Both the position numbers and the translations under genes were made by a program. From positions 62,001 to 126,000 of the forward strand of contig NZ_LGSZ01000045.1 in NCBI RefSeq assembly GCF_001298265.1: 64,000 bases of DNA, read 5' to 3'. The notes below the pieces were generated by a model. The model had not been told where the DNA came from and made no database searches. It was given only the letters and a program-made list of their open reading frames with translations. Source of the DNA: Allobosea vaviloviae (GTDB taxonomy: Bacteria > Pseudomonadota > Alphaproteobacteria > Rhizobiales > Beijerinckiaceae). Below, piece after piece: positions 17,123 through 25,077 of the stretch. Position 1 is the first letter of the stretch. Every line of letters begins with the position of its first letter.

Positions 17123-17325
17123 CGATGCTTCCGTCGTCCCGTCACCGCCATCGTCTCACTGATTTGCCTCACAACGGCAAGGCCGGGGCCGGCTTCGCCG
17201 CACCCGCCGGCGTCAACACCGCAAAACCCAGTGAAGGCGCTCGTTTTCGATCCTGATGGCGGATGCGAGGTCCGAAGCGAAAACTGATGAACGGCTTCGT
17301 AATCAATCCTAACAGATTGGGTTCG

Positions 17326-17340
17326 TTTACCGTTCATTAA
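17326..17340 (+). promoter_or_regulatory. CtrA-box-like site TTTA-N7-TTAA
   Basis: TTTACCGTTCATTAA matches the TTAA-N7-TTAA CtrA consensus with one mismatch in the first half-site. It lies about 200 nt before fliI and 320 nt before ctrA, so it could serve either gene. Inference from consensus only. Confidence 0.4.
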
Positions 17341-17532
17341 GACGGGTGATTAACACTGTGTTCTGAGGCTGCGTTGCGAGGCCGGGTCGTTTGGGCCCGG
17401 TTTGCGGGTGGTCTTCGCGAAAAGGCGATTTCGCGGGCGAACAGTTCAACGATCCGTGTCAAATTCGACTCACCTCGACAAGGATCGTCGTCTTTCTCCC
17501 AGGAAGCGCTTGCGCACCGGAATCACGGTTTG

Positions 17533-17540
17533 TTAACCAT
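17533..17540 (+). promoter_or_regulatory. CtrA half-site-like motif TTAACCAT upstream of ctrA
   Basis: TTAACCAT lies 120 nt before the ctrA start, next to a GANTC (GAATC, 17520-17524). It shares its first seven bases with motifs upstream of flhA and chpT. It may be an autoregulatory CtrA site; not proven. Confidence 0.45.
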
Positions 17541-17659
17541 TGTGCCCGTAGCGTGTCGCGTGAGGTTTCATAGGGCAAGCGCCTTATCGCTCAGGACCGT
17601 CCGGGTTCGAGCGAATCGCTTAGGTCGGCTTGCCTGCGGGCGAAATTGGGGACGTGGAC

Positions 17660-18361
17660 ATGCGGGTTCTGCTGATCGAGGACGATAGCGCAACCGCTCA
17701 GTCGATCGAGCTGATGCTCAAATCCGAGAGCTTCAACGTCTACACGACGGATCTCGGCGAAGAGGGCGTCGATCTCGGCAAGCTCTACGATTACGACATT
17801 ATCCTGCTCGACCTGAACCTGCCCGACATGTCCGGCTACGAGGTGCTGCGCTCGCTCCGCGTCGCCAAGGTCAAGACGCCGATCCTGATCCTGTCGGGCC
17901 TCGCCGGCATCGAAGACAAGGTCAAGGGCCTGGGCTTCGGCGCCGACGACTACCTGACCAAGCCGTTCCACAAAGACGAACTCGTCGCCCGCATCCACGC
18001 CATCGTGCGCCGCTCGAAGGGCCATGCCCAGTCGGTCATCACGACGGGCGATCTCGTCGTCAACCTCGACACCAAGACCGTGGAAGTCGATGCCGCCCGC
18101 GTCCACCTCACCGGCAAGGAATACCAGATGCTGGAGCTGCTCTCGCTCCGCAAGGGCACGACGCTGACCAAAGAAATGTTCCTCAACCACCTCTATGGCG
18201 GCATGGACGAGCCCGAACTCAAGATCATCGACGTGTTCATCTGCAAGCTGCGCAAGAAGCTGGCGAATGCGTCCGACGGCAAGAACTACATCGAAACGGT
18301 CTGGGGCCGCGGCTATGTGCTGCGCGAGCCCTCCGAGGTAGAGCAACGCATCCCCGCCTGA
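17660..18361 (+). CDS. ctrA: Cell-cycle response regulator CtrA
   Basis: CtrA is the master cell-cycle and motility regulator of alphaproteobacteria, an OmpR-class DNA-binding protein phosphorylated through CckA-ChpT. The start is ATG 17660 ([20 protein letters not shown]), with GGGGA upstream; upstream in-frame codons are discarded. The 233-residue product has an intact receiver (Asp8-Asp9, phosphoacceptor Asp51 in LLDLNLP, Lys in [10 protein letters not shown]) and a winged-helix domain from about 130 ([20 protein letters not shown] to [16 protein letters not shown]). The C-terminus ends in a short tail whose last residues (IPA) are not the Ala-Ala degron seen in Caulobacter. A terminator follows. 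Neighbouring flagellar and chemotaxis genes are plausible targets. Confidence 0.97.
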   Translation: MRVLLIEDDSATAQSIELMLKSESFNVYTTDLGEEGVDLGKLYDYDIILLDLNLPDMSGYEVLRSLRVAKVKTPILILSGLAGIEDKVKGLGFGADDYLTKPFHKDELVARIHAIVRRSKGHAQSVITTGDLVVNLDTKTVEVDAARVHLTGKEYQMLELLSLRKGTTLTKEMFLNHLYGGMDEPELKIIDVFICKLRKKLANASDGKNYIETVWGRGYVLREPSEVEQRIPA

Positions 18362-18452
18362 GACGACACGGGCGACCGTCACGAGGCGGTCATGTCCCGA
18401 TGAGATAAAGCTAGCGGCCTGATCGTCGGATGTACACGACAGGCTGACGGGG

Positions 18453-18480
18453 ACCCCGCCGCGAGGCGGGGTTTTTGTTT
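18453..18480 (+). terminator. Rho-independent terminator after ctrA
   Basis: The stem CCCCGCC (18454-18460) pairs with GGCGGGG (18465-18471) around a GCGA loop and is followed by TTTTTGTTT. It lies about 90 nt past the ctrA stop and before the convergent cheR. Confidence 0.9.
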
Positions 18481-18534
18481 GTGACGGGGGCCAAGCCGAG
18501 GCCAAAGGACCGGAGCGATGCAGGGCGCCCTGCG

Positions 18535-19443
18535 TCAGGCCCGAATCCGCGAGCTGACCTTCGCCAGGAGCGGTGCCACGGCCGCGGGAGGCAGGACCGG
18601 CAGGGATATGCTGGCCGCCTGGGCGTGGCTGGAGCGGTGATCGCGATAGAGGCCGCGATGCTGCTTGTCGGGCACGATGGCGGCGGAAATCCCGATGACC
18701 GTCTCGGCCGCACCGAGAACGACCGCGCCATCCGGCGCCAGTCGCGGGGCAAGGGCCGCCAGAACCTTGGTCTTGGTCGGTACGTCGAAATAGATCAGCA
18801 CGTTGCGGCAGAAGATCACGTCGAACTGGCCGAGATGGCTGCTCGGATCCAGCAGATTGTGCTGCTGGAGCTCGACCATGGCGCGCAGCCGCTCCGAGAC
18901 CTGCCACTTGTCGCCATTCTGCTGGAAATGCCGCAGCAGCATCTGGATCGGCAACCCGCGCTGGATTTCGAACTGGTTGTAGATGCCCGCCCGCGCCCGC
19001 TCGAGCACCTCGGTCGAGATGTCGGTGCCGATGATCTGGACCTTCCAGCCCGACAGCCGGGCTGCCATCTCGTCGAGCACCATCGCCAGCGAATAGGCCT
19101 CCTGGCCGGTCGAGACGGCGGCGCACCAGATGCGCAGCGTGCGGGTAGCCGCATTTGACGCCAGCTTTTCCGGCAGAATCACATTGCGGAAAAGTTCGAA
19201 GGGGCTCTGGTCGCGGAAGAACAGCGTCTCGTTCGTCGTCATCGCCTCGATGACGGCATTCTCCAGCTCGATTTCGTTGCCATGCCGCAGTCGCTGGACC
19301 AGCAGCCCGATCTTATCGATGCCGCGCCGCCGACACAGGATGCCGAGCCGGCTTTCCGCGAGGTAGCGCTTTTCCAAGCTGAGCGCGAGGCCCGAGCGCA
19401 GATGCAGCAGCAGCCGCAGGAAGTTGAAATCGGCGTCAGTCAT
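18535..19443 (-). CDS. cheR: Chemotaxis protein methyltransferase CheR
   Basis: CheR methylates glutamates on chemoreceptors using S-adenosylmethionine. The start is ATG 19443, sharing one base with the cheB stop (TGATG); a second ATG 12 nt upstream is possible. The 302-residue product has the CheR N-domain (FNFLRLLLHLRSGLALSLEKRYL) with MTTNETLFFRD, the SAM-binding loop RIWCAAVSTGQEAYSLAMVL, and the FDVIFCRNVLIYFDVPTKTKV motif. The usual glycine-rich SAM loop (ACSTGEEPYS) has V for S here. It is the last gene of the chpT-che operon; a 14-bp perfect palindrome (18520-18533) follows the stop. Confidence 0.95.
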   Translation of the reverse strand: MTDADFNFLRLLLHLRSGLALSLEKRYLAESRLGILCRRRGIDKIGLLVQRLRHGNEIELENAVIEAMTTNETLFFRDQSPFELFRNVILPEKLASNAATRTLRIWCAAVSTGQEAYSLAMVLDEMAARLSGWKVQIIGTDISTEVLERARAGIYNQFEIQRGLPIQMLLRHFQQNGDKWQVSERLRAMVELQQHNLLDPSSHLGQFDVIFCRNVLIYFDVPTKTKVLAALAPRLAPDGAVVLGAAETVIGISAAIVPDKQHRGLYRDHRSSHAQAASISLPVLPPAAVAPLLAKVSSRIRA

Positions 19444-20555
19444 CACTGCGGCCATGACCGGACAAGGCCGCCGATGGCGGCGCCGATGTCGTCGAGCGCG
19501 ATGATCGAACTGGCGTGCTGTGCGCGAACGACCGAGCCGGGCATGCCCCAGATCGTGCTCGACTGCTCGTCCTGGGCAATCACGGCCGCACCGGCGCGAC
19601 GCAGCGCGCCCGCGCCTTCCGTGCCGTCCGTCCCCATGCCGGTCAGCACCAGGCCGAGTGCGGCGGGTCCGAGATGGCGTGCGGCGTCGTTGAACAGCAC
19701 ATCGACGGCCGGGCGGCAAAACCGTACCGGTGGAGAATCGCTGATCCGCGCCACGATATGGCCGAGCCGCCGGTCGATGCCCAGATGCCGGCCGCCGGGC
19801 GCGACGTAAATCGTGCCGCGGCCGAGGCGTTCGCCATCGAAGGGTTCGCGCGCGGGCACGCCGATATAGCTCGCGATCTGCTCGGCGAAAGAGGCGGTGA
19901 AAACCGGGGGCATGTGCTGGACCACGATCGTCGTCAGGTCCTGCAGGCCGTCGCCGATGTCGAAGAGCACCTTGGCCACGGCGCGGGGGCCGCCGGTCGA
20001 CGCGCCGATGACGAGATAGCGCGGAACCACCGAGACGAGCTGGCGCAGGCTCGTGGGGCCGGCCGGTGCGAAATCGAGATCCATGTCGGGCGGCAAGGTG
20101 CCGGGGCGAATGCGGGTCTCCGCGATATGACCAAGCTTGAGCAGGAACTCGCTGCGGAAATCCAGCGACAGCGTCAGGCCGCTGCGGCTGTCGGGCTTGG
20201 AGACCACGCCCATCGCGCCCTTGGTCATGCATTCCAGTGCGATGCGGGTGTTGCGCTCGGTCAATGTCGTCGCCAGCAGCACGCCGGTATGGGGGCTTTC
20301 CTTGAGGATCTGGGGCAGGGCCGTCGCACCATCGACACCGGGCATGTCGAGATCGAGCACCATCACATCCGGTTTGAAGCGACCGGCATGGGCGACTGCG
20401 GTTTCGCCGTCGCCGGCGACCGCGACGACGTGGAACTGTCCGCTTTCACCGAGCCAGCGCGCGAAGAGGCCGCGCACGACGACGGAATCGTCGGCGATCA
20501 CGACCGTCTTGTGCCTCTGGGCGCCCGCGGCGCTGGCCGGAAAGGATCTGCTCAT
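19443..20555 (-). CDS. cheB: Chemotaxis methylesterase/glutamine deamidase CheB
   Basis: CheB removes methyl groups from chemoreceptors when phosphorylated by CheA. The 370-residue product has an N-terminal receiver with phosphoacceptor Asp68 (VMVLDLDMPG) and a C-terminal esterase with the catalytic triad visible: Ser186 in GASTGGP, His214 in VQHMPPVF and Asp310 in TGMGTDG. The linker between domains is of normal size. Its stop overlaps cheR by one base, suggesting coupled synthesis of the opposing enzymes. The start is ATG 20555; 92 nt separate it from cheY. Confidence 0.95.
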   Translation of the reverse strand: MSRSFPASAAGAQRHKTVVIADDSVVVRGLFARWLGESGQFHVVAVAGDGETAVAHAGRFKPDVMVLDLDMPGVDGATALPQILKESPHTGVLLATTLTERNTRIALECMTKGAMGVVSKPDSRSGLTLSLDFRSEFLLKLGHIAETRIRPGTLPPDMDLDFAPAGPTSLRQLVSVVPRYLVIGASTGGPRAVAKVLFDIGDGLQDLTTIVVQHMPPVFTASFAEQIASYIGVPAREPFDGERLGRGTIYVAPGGRHLGIDRRLGHIVARISDSPPVRFCRPAVDVLFNDAARHLGPAALGLVLTGMGTDGTEGAGALRRAGAAVIAQDEQSSTIWGMPGSVVRAQHASSIIALDDIGAAIGGLVRSWPQ

Positions 20556-20647
20556 GCGTCACTCATTCCACTGCGCCGCCTTGCCATCTCAACCCTGCAA
20601 CCGGCCGCGCTGGTGAGGCGCGCCGTCGGAGCGCCTCGCAGCCCCGT

Positions 20648-21013
20648 TCACAGCAACCCGACCTGGTGGAACTTCGAGGCGACGATTTCCTTGTCGAACG
20701 GCTTCATGATGTACTCGTCGGCGCCGGCATGCATGGCCCGGGCGATATGGGCGATGTCGTTCTCGGTGGTGCAGAAGACGACCTTGGGGCGCTTGCCGCC
20801 GGGCATCTGGCGCAGCGTGCGCAGGAAGTCGTAGCCGTCCATGATCGGCATGTTCCAGTCGAGCAGCACCGCATCCGGCATCTCGCCCTTGCAGGCATCG
20901 ATGGCGCGCGCGCCGTCCTCGGCCTCCGCGATGCGGAACTGCAAGCCCTCCAGGATCCGGCGGGCGACCTTCCGGATCACGGCGGAGTCGTCCACGACGA
21001 GGCAATATTTCAT
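20648..21013 (-). CDS. cheY: Chemotaxis response regulator CheY
   Basis: A single-domain receiver of 121 residues that carries the CheA signal to the flagellar switch. I take ATG 21013 as the start, because GGAG (21021-21024) is 7 nt away; ATG 21016 would leave only 4. Phosphorylation-site residues are complete: Asp8-Asp9 (LVVDDSAV), Asp52 (AVLLDWNMP), Thr in FCTTENDI, and Lys in YIMKPFDKEI. It lies between cheW and cheB in the operon. No second domain is present. Confidence 0.94.
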   Translation of the reverse strand: MKYCLVVDDSAVIRKVARRILEGLQFRIAEAEDGARAIDACKGEMPDAVLLDWNMPIMDGYDFLRTLRQMPGGKRPKVVFCTTENDIAHIARAMHAGADEYIMKPFDKEIVASKFHQVGLL

Positions 21014-21043
21014 CATCAATCTCCAGATCCGTATGGCGTCGCG

Positions 21044-21553
21044 TCAGGCCGCGGCTTGCAGGTCGAGTCTCAGAATGGCGTCGACGTCGAGAATGACGAG
21101 CAGACGGTCATCGAGGCGATGCACCCCGGTCGTCAGTGCCGCCCAATTCCGGTCGAGATGGACCGGCGTCGTTTCAAATGTGGATTGATCCAGTCGCATC
21201 ACCTCGCCGACGGCATCCACGATCAGCGCATAGGCCTCACCCTCATGGTCGATGCCGACGGCCACCAGTTCCGTCTTGCCTTCCCTGTCCTGCCTGGCGG
21301 TTGCCGGGCGTCCGAGCCGCCGGCGCAGGCAGATCGCGGTGACGACGCGGCCCCGCAGGTTGAGCAGGCCGACGATCTCCGAGGGCGCACGCGGCACGAG
21401 GGTGATGCGGTTGGTGATGAAGACGTCGTGAACGCGCCCGATCGGCAGTCCCAGAGTCTGGTCGCCGATCATCACGGTCACGTAGTCGAGCGAATCGAAG
21501 GCGCCGACCGGAGCGGCGGCGGCGAGGCCACGATCTGTCTGGTCGAGCCTCAT
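21044..21553 (-). CDS. cheW: Chemotaxis coupling protein CheW
   Basis: CheW links chemoreceptors to the CheA kinase. The 169-residue product is a single CheW domain: VTVMIGDQTLGLPIGRVHDVF, ITLVPRAPSEIVGLLNLRGRVV (the conserved NLRG turn), and VDAVGEVMRLD...ILDVDAILR. Length is normal. The ATG overlaps the cheA stop as ATGA, and cheY follows after 30 nt. Confidence 0.95.
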   Translation of the reverse strand: MRLDQTDRGLAAAAPVGAFDSLDYVTVMIGDQTLGLPIGRVHDVFITNRITLVPRAPSEIVGLLNLRGRVVTAICLRRRLGRPATARQDREGKTELVAVGIDHEGEAYALIVDAVGEVMRLDQSTFETTPVHLDRNWAALTTGVHRLDDRLLVILDVDAILRLDLQAAA

Positions 21554-24189
21554 GCTGCCTCCTTCAGACCCGGGCGACGCTCCGCGAGTTCGCTGAGCAG
21601 GGCGCGCCGGTCGAATTTGGCGACGACCTCGTCCAGTCGGGCCTGGCTGGCACGCATGTGGAGGTCCGGCGTCACCAGCGTCGTCATGCCGATCAGACGC
21701 AAGCGACCGCCGTTGGGGCCGTCGCGCAAATCGGCCGCGAAGGCGAAGGCGCTCTCAATGTCGCCGTCGATATCGATCAGGACGGTCGTGATGGCGCCAT
21801 CGGCCATGCGGTGGCGGGCGGGCTCGAAGCTGGATGCGACGGCGATGCGATGGCCCGAGGCCTTGAGCACCGGCGTGAGCATGTCGCGCAGGAAGTCGGA
21901 GGGTTCGACCAGAAGGATCTGCGCCGGCGCCGACGCGTCGGCACGCTCGTAGCCCGCGTGGCGCCAGCCGCGTTCCTGCATCGGCAGGTAGTAGGCGAGG
22001 TCGATGATGTCCGTGGCCCGGCCCCGGATCATGGCCGAGCCGATGATCCCCCTGTCCTGCCCGGGCGCCATCTCGATGTCGAGGACCTCGTCGACGATGT
22101 CGACGATCGCATCGACGGCCAGCGCGACCGTCAGTTCGCCCTCGGAGATGATGACGAGCGGCTGAAGCCCGTCCGCCCGGATCTGCGTCTCGCCGACAGG
22201 CACGACCGGAACGAGGCGGTTGCGGTAATGCAGGAGAATCCGGCCGCTGCCGGTCTGGAACTCCCCTGCATCGATCTCCTCGAGGCGCGTGACCAGTGAA
22301 AGCGGCACGGCCCTGACGCCGTCCGGGCCTGATTTGAACACCAGCACGGTGGTTTTCTCGGCAGCGGTCGCGGCCACCGCTGCCGCCTCGCTCAGGAAGG
22401 CTTCGCCAGAGGTTGCGGCGCCGACAAGGCCTGCCACGCCGTTGGGATCGACGATCAGCACGACCGCGCCATCCCCCAGGATCGTGTTGCCCGAGAAAAT
22501 CGGGATGTGCCGAAGCTTGCTCGACATCGGCTTGACGACGATTTCCTCGGTGTGGAAGACGCCGTCCACCAGGATGCCGAATTGCCGTTCGCCAATCTGC
22601 GTGACGACGATGAAGCCGTCCTCATGCGGTGAATCATCCGCACCCATCAGGCCCGCCAGCGCGATGATCGGCAGCAGCCGACCGCGCAGCCGCAGGATCG
22701 GCGCTCCGTTGATCTCCTCGATGCGATGCTCGGCGCCCGCCTTCACCCGGACCAGTTCGCGAACGACGATCTGGGGGATCGCGAAGCGCTGCTCGCCTGC
22801 GACGACGATCAGGGCGGCGACGATCGCGAGCGTCAGGGGGATCTTGATCGTGATCGTCGTGCCGAGGCCCCGCTTGCTGACAATGTCGATCAGGCCGCCT
22901 ATCGCATCGACATTGGCTTTGACCACATCCATGCCGACGCCGCGCCCGGAAATGGCGGTGATGCTGTCGGCGGTCGAGAAGCCGGGGTGGAAGATGAAGC
23001 GGCTGGCCTGGGCGTCACTCATGCGCCCGATTTCCGCTTCGGTGGCAAGGCCCTGCTGGATGGCCTTGCGCCGGATGCGCTCGATGTCCAGGCCGCGACC
23101 GTCGTCGGTCACGGCGATGGTGACCGAGCCGCCCTCGTGATAGGCGGCGACGCGGATCATACCGTGCTCGGGCTTGCCGGCGGCCAGACGTTCGGCGGGG
23201 GCTTCGATCGCGTGGTCGGCGCAATTGCGGACCATGTGCATCAGCGGGTCCTTGATCATGTCGAGGATCTGCCGGTCGAGTTCGGTGTCGGCGCCTTCCG
23301 TGACCAGATCGATCCGCTTGCCGAGTTCGGCGCCGAGATCACGAATGATGCGGGGCAGCTTCGACCATGCGTTGCCGATCGGCTGCATCCGCGTCTTCAT
23401 GACGCCGTCCTGCAACTCGGCCGTAATCAGCGAGAGGCGCTGCAATGGCGCCTTCAGCCCATGATCGCCCTGCTTGCGCGAGATTTCGAGGAGCTGATTG
23501 CGGGTCAAAACCAGCTCGGACACCATCGTCATCAGATGCTCGATGGTGTCGACATTCACGCGCAGCGTGGCGGGGCCGACCTGGCGTTGCTCGCGGGAGA
23601 CGGGCTCGTCGCCCGGTTCGGATGCCGCGGTGTGTTCGATCCGGCCGTCGCGCCCCCTCTGCGGGCCGGGTGCGCTGCGGAAGACCAGGTCTAGCGCATC
23701 CTCTGCGGACGTTGTGGGGACAGGGCCCCCGTGTCGGGCGAGATAGGCCGCGACGGGATCGGCCCCATCCGTGCCGTCGACGTCCCGCTGCGGCTTCTGC
23801 TGCAGCTCGGCCTTGGCATGATCGGCGAGAATGCCGAGTTCACGGATCAGATTCTCGTCGTTGCCGGCAGGTTCCTCGCTCTTCTCGGCGAGCTCCGACA
23901 GGATATCCTTGACGCGATCGATCGTCTCGAGAATCGCGGTGACGGCGATGGCGCTGACGCTCGCGCCGTCCCGGAACTGGCCGATGAGCGACTCCGCCGC
24001 ATGGGTCAGCGCTTCCAGGCGCGGCAAGCCGATGAAGCCGCAAGTGCCTTTGACGGTGTGGACCAGACGGAAGATGTTGCGCAGGATATCTGCGTTGTTC
24101 GGCTCCTGCTCGAAGCGCACGAGTTCCCGATCGACCGTGTCGAGATTCTCGCCGGTCTCCGTCAGGAACTCTTGCAGCAAGTCGTCCAT
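21550..24189 (-). CDS. cheA: Hybrid chemotaxis histidine kinase CheA
   Basis: CheA phosphorylates CheY and CheB in response to receptor state. I start at ATG 24189 (MDDLLQEFLTETGENLD); five extra upstream codons are non-homologous. The order in 879 residues is: Hpt domain with phosphorylated His44 (RLVHTVKGTCGF), dimerisation helix (SELVLTRNQLLEI), and HATPase with N-box (HMVRNCADHAIE), DDGRGLD and SGRGVGMDVVK. Two CheW-like domains follow, then a C-terminal receiver-like domain (ILLVEPSDFLRDML; VLIDIDGDIE, with Asp retained). The second CheW domain and receiver make it longer than E. coli CheA. The receiver may act as a phosphate sink. The gene follows chpT by 112 nt. Confidence 0.95.
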   Translation of the reverse strand: MDDLLQEFLTETGENLDTVDRELVRFEQEPNNADILRNIFRLVHTVKGTCGFIGLPRLEALTHAAESLIGQFRDGASVSAIAVTAILETIDRVKDILSELAEKSEEPAGNDENLIRELGILADHAKAELQQKPQRDVDGTDGADPVAAYLARHGGPVPTTSAEDALDLVFRSAPGPQRGRDGRIEHTAASEPGDEPVSREQRQVGPATLRVNVDTIEHLMTMVSELVLTRNQLLEISRKQGDHGLKAPLQRLSLITAELQDGVMKTRMQPIGNAWSKLPRIIRDLGAELGKRIDLVTEGADTELDRQILDMIKDPLMHMVRNCADHAIEAPAERLAAGKPEHGMIRVAAYHEGGSVTIAVTDDGRGLDIERIRRKAIQQGLATEAEIGRMSDAQASRFIFHPGFSTADSITAISGRGVGMDVVKANVDAIGGLIDIVSKRGLGTTITIKIPLTLAIVAALIVVAGEQRFAIPQIVVRELVRVKAGAEHRIEEINGAPILRLRGRLLPIIALAGLMGADDSPHEDGFIVVTQIGERQFGILVDGVFHTEEIVVKPMSSKLRHIPIFSGNTILGDGAVVLIVDPNGVAGLVGAATSGEAFLSEAAAVAATAAEKTTVLVFKSGPDGVRAVPLSLVTRLEEIDAGEFQTGSGRILLHYRNRLVPVVPVGETQIRADGLQPLVIISEGELTVALAVDAIVDIVDEVLDIEMAPGQDRGIIGSAMIRGRATDIIDLAYYLPMQERGWRHAGYERADASAPAQILLVEPSDFLRDMLTPVLKASGHRIAVASSFEPARHRMADGAITTVLIDIDGDIESAFAFAADLRDGPNGGRLRLIGMTTLVTPDLHMRASQARLDEVVAKFDRRALLSELAERRPGLKEAA

Positions 24190-24301
24190 GCAGGGGACCA
24201 CCACTCAACGCGACAACACACTGCAACAGACTAAGCAGCAGAAGGGTTTATGATCGGTTTCGATCAGGGCGAAAACCGGTCTTATTCGCTGGCTTCTCGC
24301 T

Positions 24302-24943
24302 TCAGGCCTCTTTGTGGGCGGTGATCGTCACGGTATCGCCCTCGATCGAGAAGGCGATGGCCATGCCGGCGGCGCGGGCGACCATTCCGGTGTAAAGCGG
24401 CTGGACCGCGTGCGCGTCGATGGTTCCCGTTTCGGAGCGCCCGGCGATCAACTCCTCGACATGGGCCGGGATGCGCGCATGCGAGCCGGTCGCGGTGATC
24501 GTGAAGCTGCCTTGCTCGCCTTCGACGGTTGCCCGGGAGACCAACTTGCCACCGCGGGGCACGGCCTGGGCCGCCAGGACCAGCAGGTTGAGCAGCAGCT
24601 TGACCTGATTCTTCGGCAGCAATGCGCGCGGCGCCTCCCAGTCGAGCGAGAGTTTCTCGTCGTTGAGGAAGCCGTTGGCGACGTTGCCGGCATCGCCGAG
24701 GTCGATCATCGCGCCGGCGGAGCCTGCCGCGCCAAAGGCGAGCCTGGCGAATTGCAGCCGCGAGGAGGCGTTGCGGGCACTCTTCTTGATGAGTTCGAGC
24801 GCGAAATCGCGCATCGACGGGTCGTCCTCCTCCAGGACCTCCAGCGCGTTGACAATGGCCCCGACCGGGCTGATCACGTCATGGCAGACACGGCTGCAGA
24901 GGAGCGCGGCCAGATCGAGCGGCTCAAGCGAGATGGCGGTCAT
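24302..24943 (-). CDS. chpT: Histidine phosphotransferase ChpT
   Basis: ChpT passes phosphate from the hybrid kinase CckA to CtrA and CpdR. The 213-residue product has the dimerisation/phosphotransfer helix with His21 (SRVCHDVISPVGAI) followed by NALEVLEED, then a degenerate ATPase-like fold (KLSLDWEAP, NQVKLLLNLLVLAAQAVPRGG, ending GDTVTITAHKEA), the hallmark of ChpT. Histidine kinases of similar shape keep nucleotide-binding boxes that are absent here. The start is ATG 24943 with AGGAC upstream. It is the first gene of a same-strand series running into cheA-cheW-cheY-cheB-cheR, with ctrA 6 kb away at the other end. Confidence 0.92.
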   Translation of the reverse strand: MTAISLEPLDLAALLCSRVCHDVISPVGAIVNALEVLEEDDPSMRDFALELIKKSARNASSRLQFARLAFGAAGSAGAMIDLGDAGNVANGFLNDEKLSLDWEAPRALLPKNQVKLLLNLLVLAAQAVPRGGKLVSRATVEGEQGSFTITATGSHARIPAHVEELIAGRSETGTIDAHAVQPLYTGMVARAAGMAIAFSIEGDTVTITAHKEA

Positions 24944-25030
24944 GGGTATGTCCTGGGGTCATTGCTGCGTGGCGCTCGGGGCCGACTGAACACCGTTGTG
25001 ATGAGATATGGTGGTATCTTGGTTTTCATG

Positions 25031-25037
25031 TGGTTAA
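25031..25037 (-). promoter_or_regulatory. CtrA half-site-like motif upstream of chpT
   Basis: On the minus strand this reads TTAACCA, 88 nt before the chpT start. It is identical to the motifs before flhA and ctrA. It also lies 41 nt before the cysQ start on the other strand. Inference only. Confidence 0.4.
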
Positions 25038-25077
25038 GCCCCGATTTCCAGCAGCGTGGGGCGAAGGACGCGCAACG

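Larger units (their letters stand above)
17123..17659. promoter_or_regulatory. Intergenic control region between fliI and ctrA
   Basis: This 537-bp non-coding stretch separates divergent fliI and ctrA and is AT-richer than its surroundings near 17280-17360. It contains a CtrA-like full site, TTTA-N7-TTAA (17326-17340), TTAACCAT at 17533-17540, and two GANTC sites (17467-17471, 17520-17524), the recognition sequence of the CcrM methyltransferase. This arrangement fits autoregulated, methylation-sensitive ctrA promoters known from Caulobacter and relatives. I see no open frame with coding character in it. Confidence 0.6.

Noticed and set aside
16100..17287. 395-codon + strand frame opposite fliI
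   Set aside because: fliI on the other strand has full motifs; this frame is a composition artefact rich in Asp, Arg and Glu.
18535..20232. 565-codon minus-strand frame extending cheR into cheB
   Set aside because: CheR homology begins at 19443; the extension is an out-of-frame reading of cheB.
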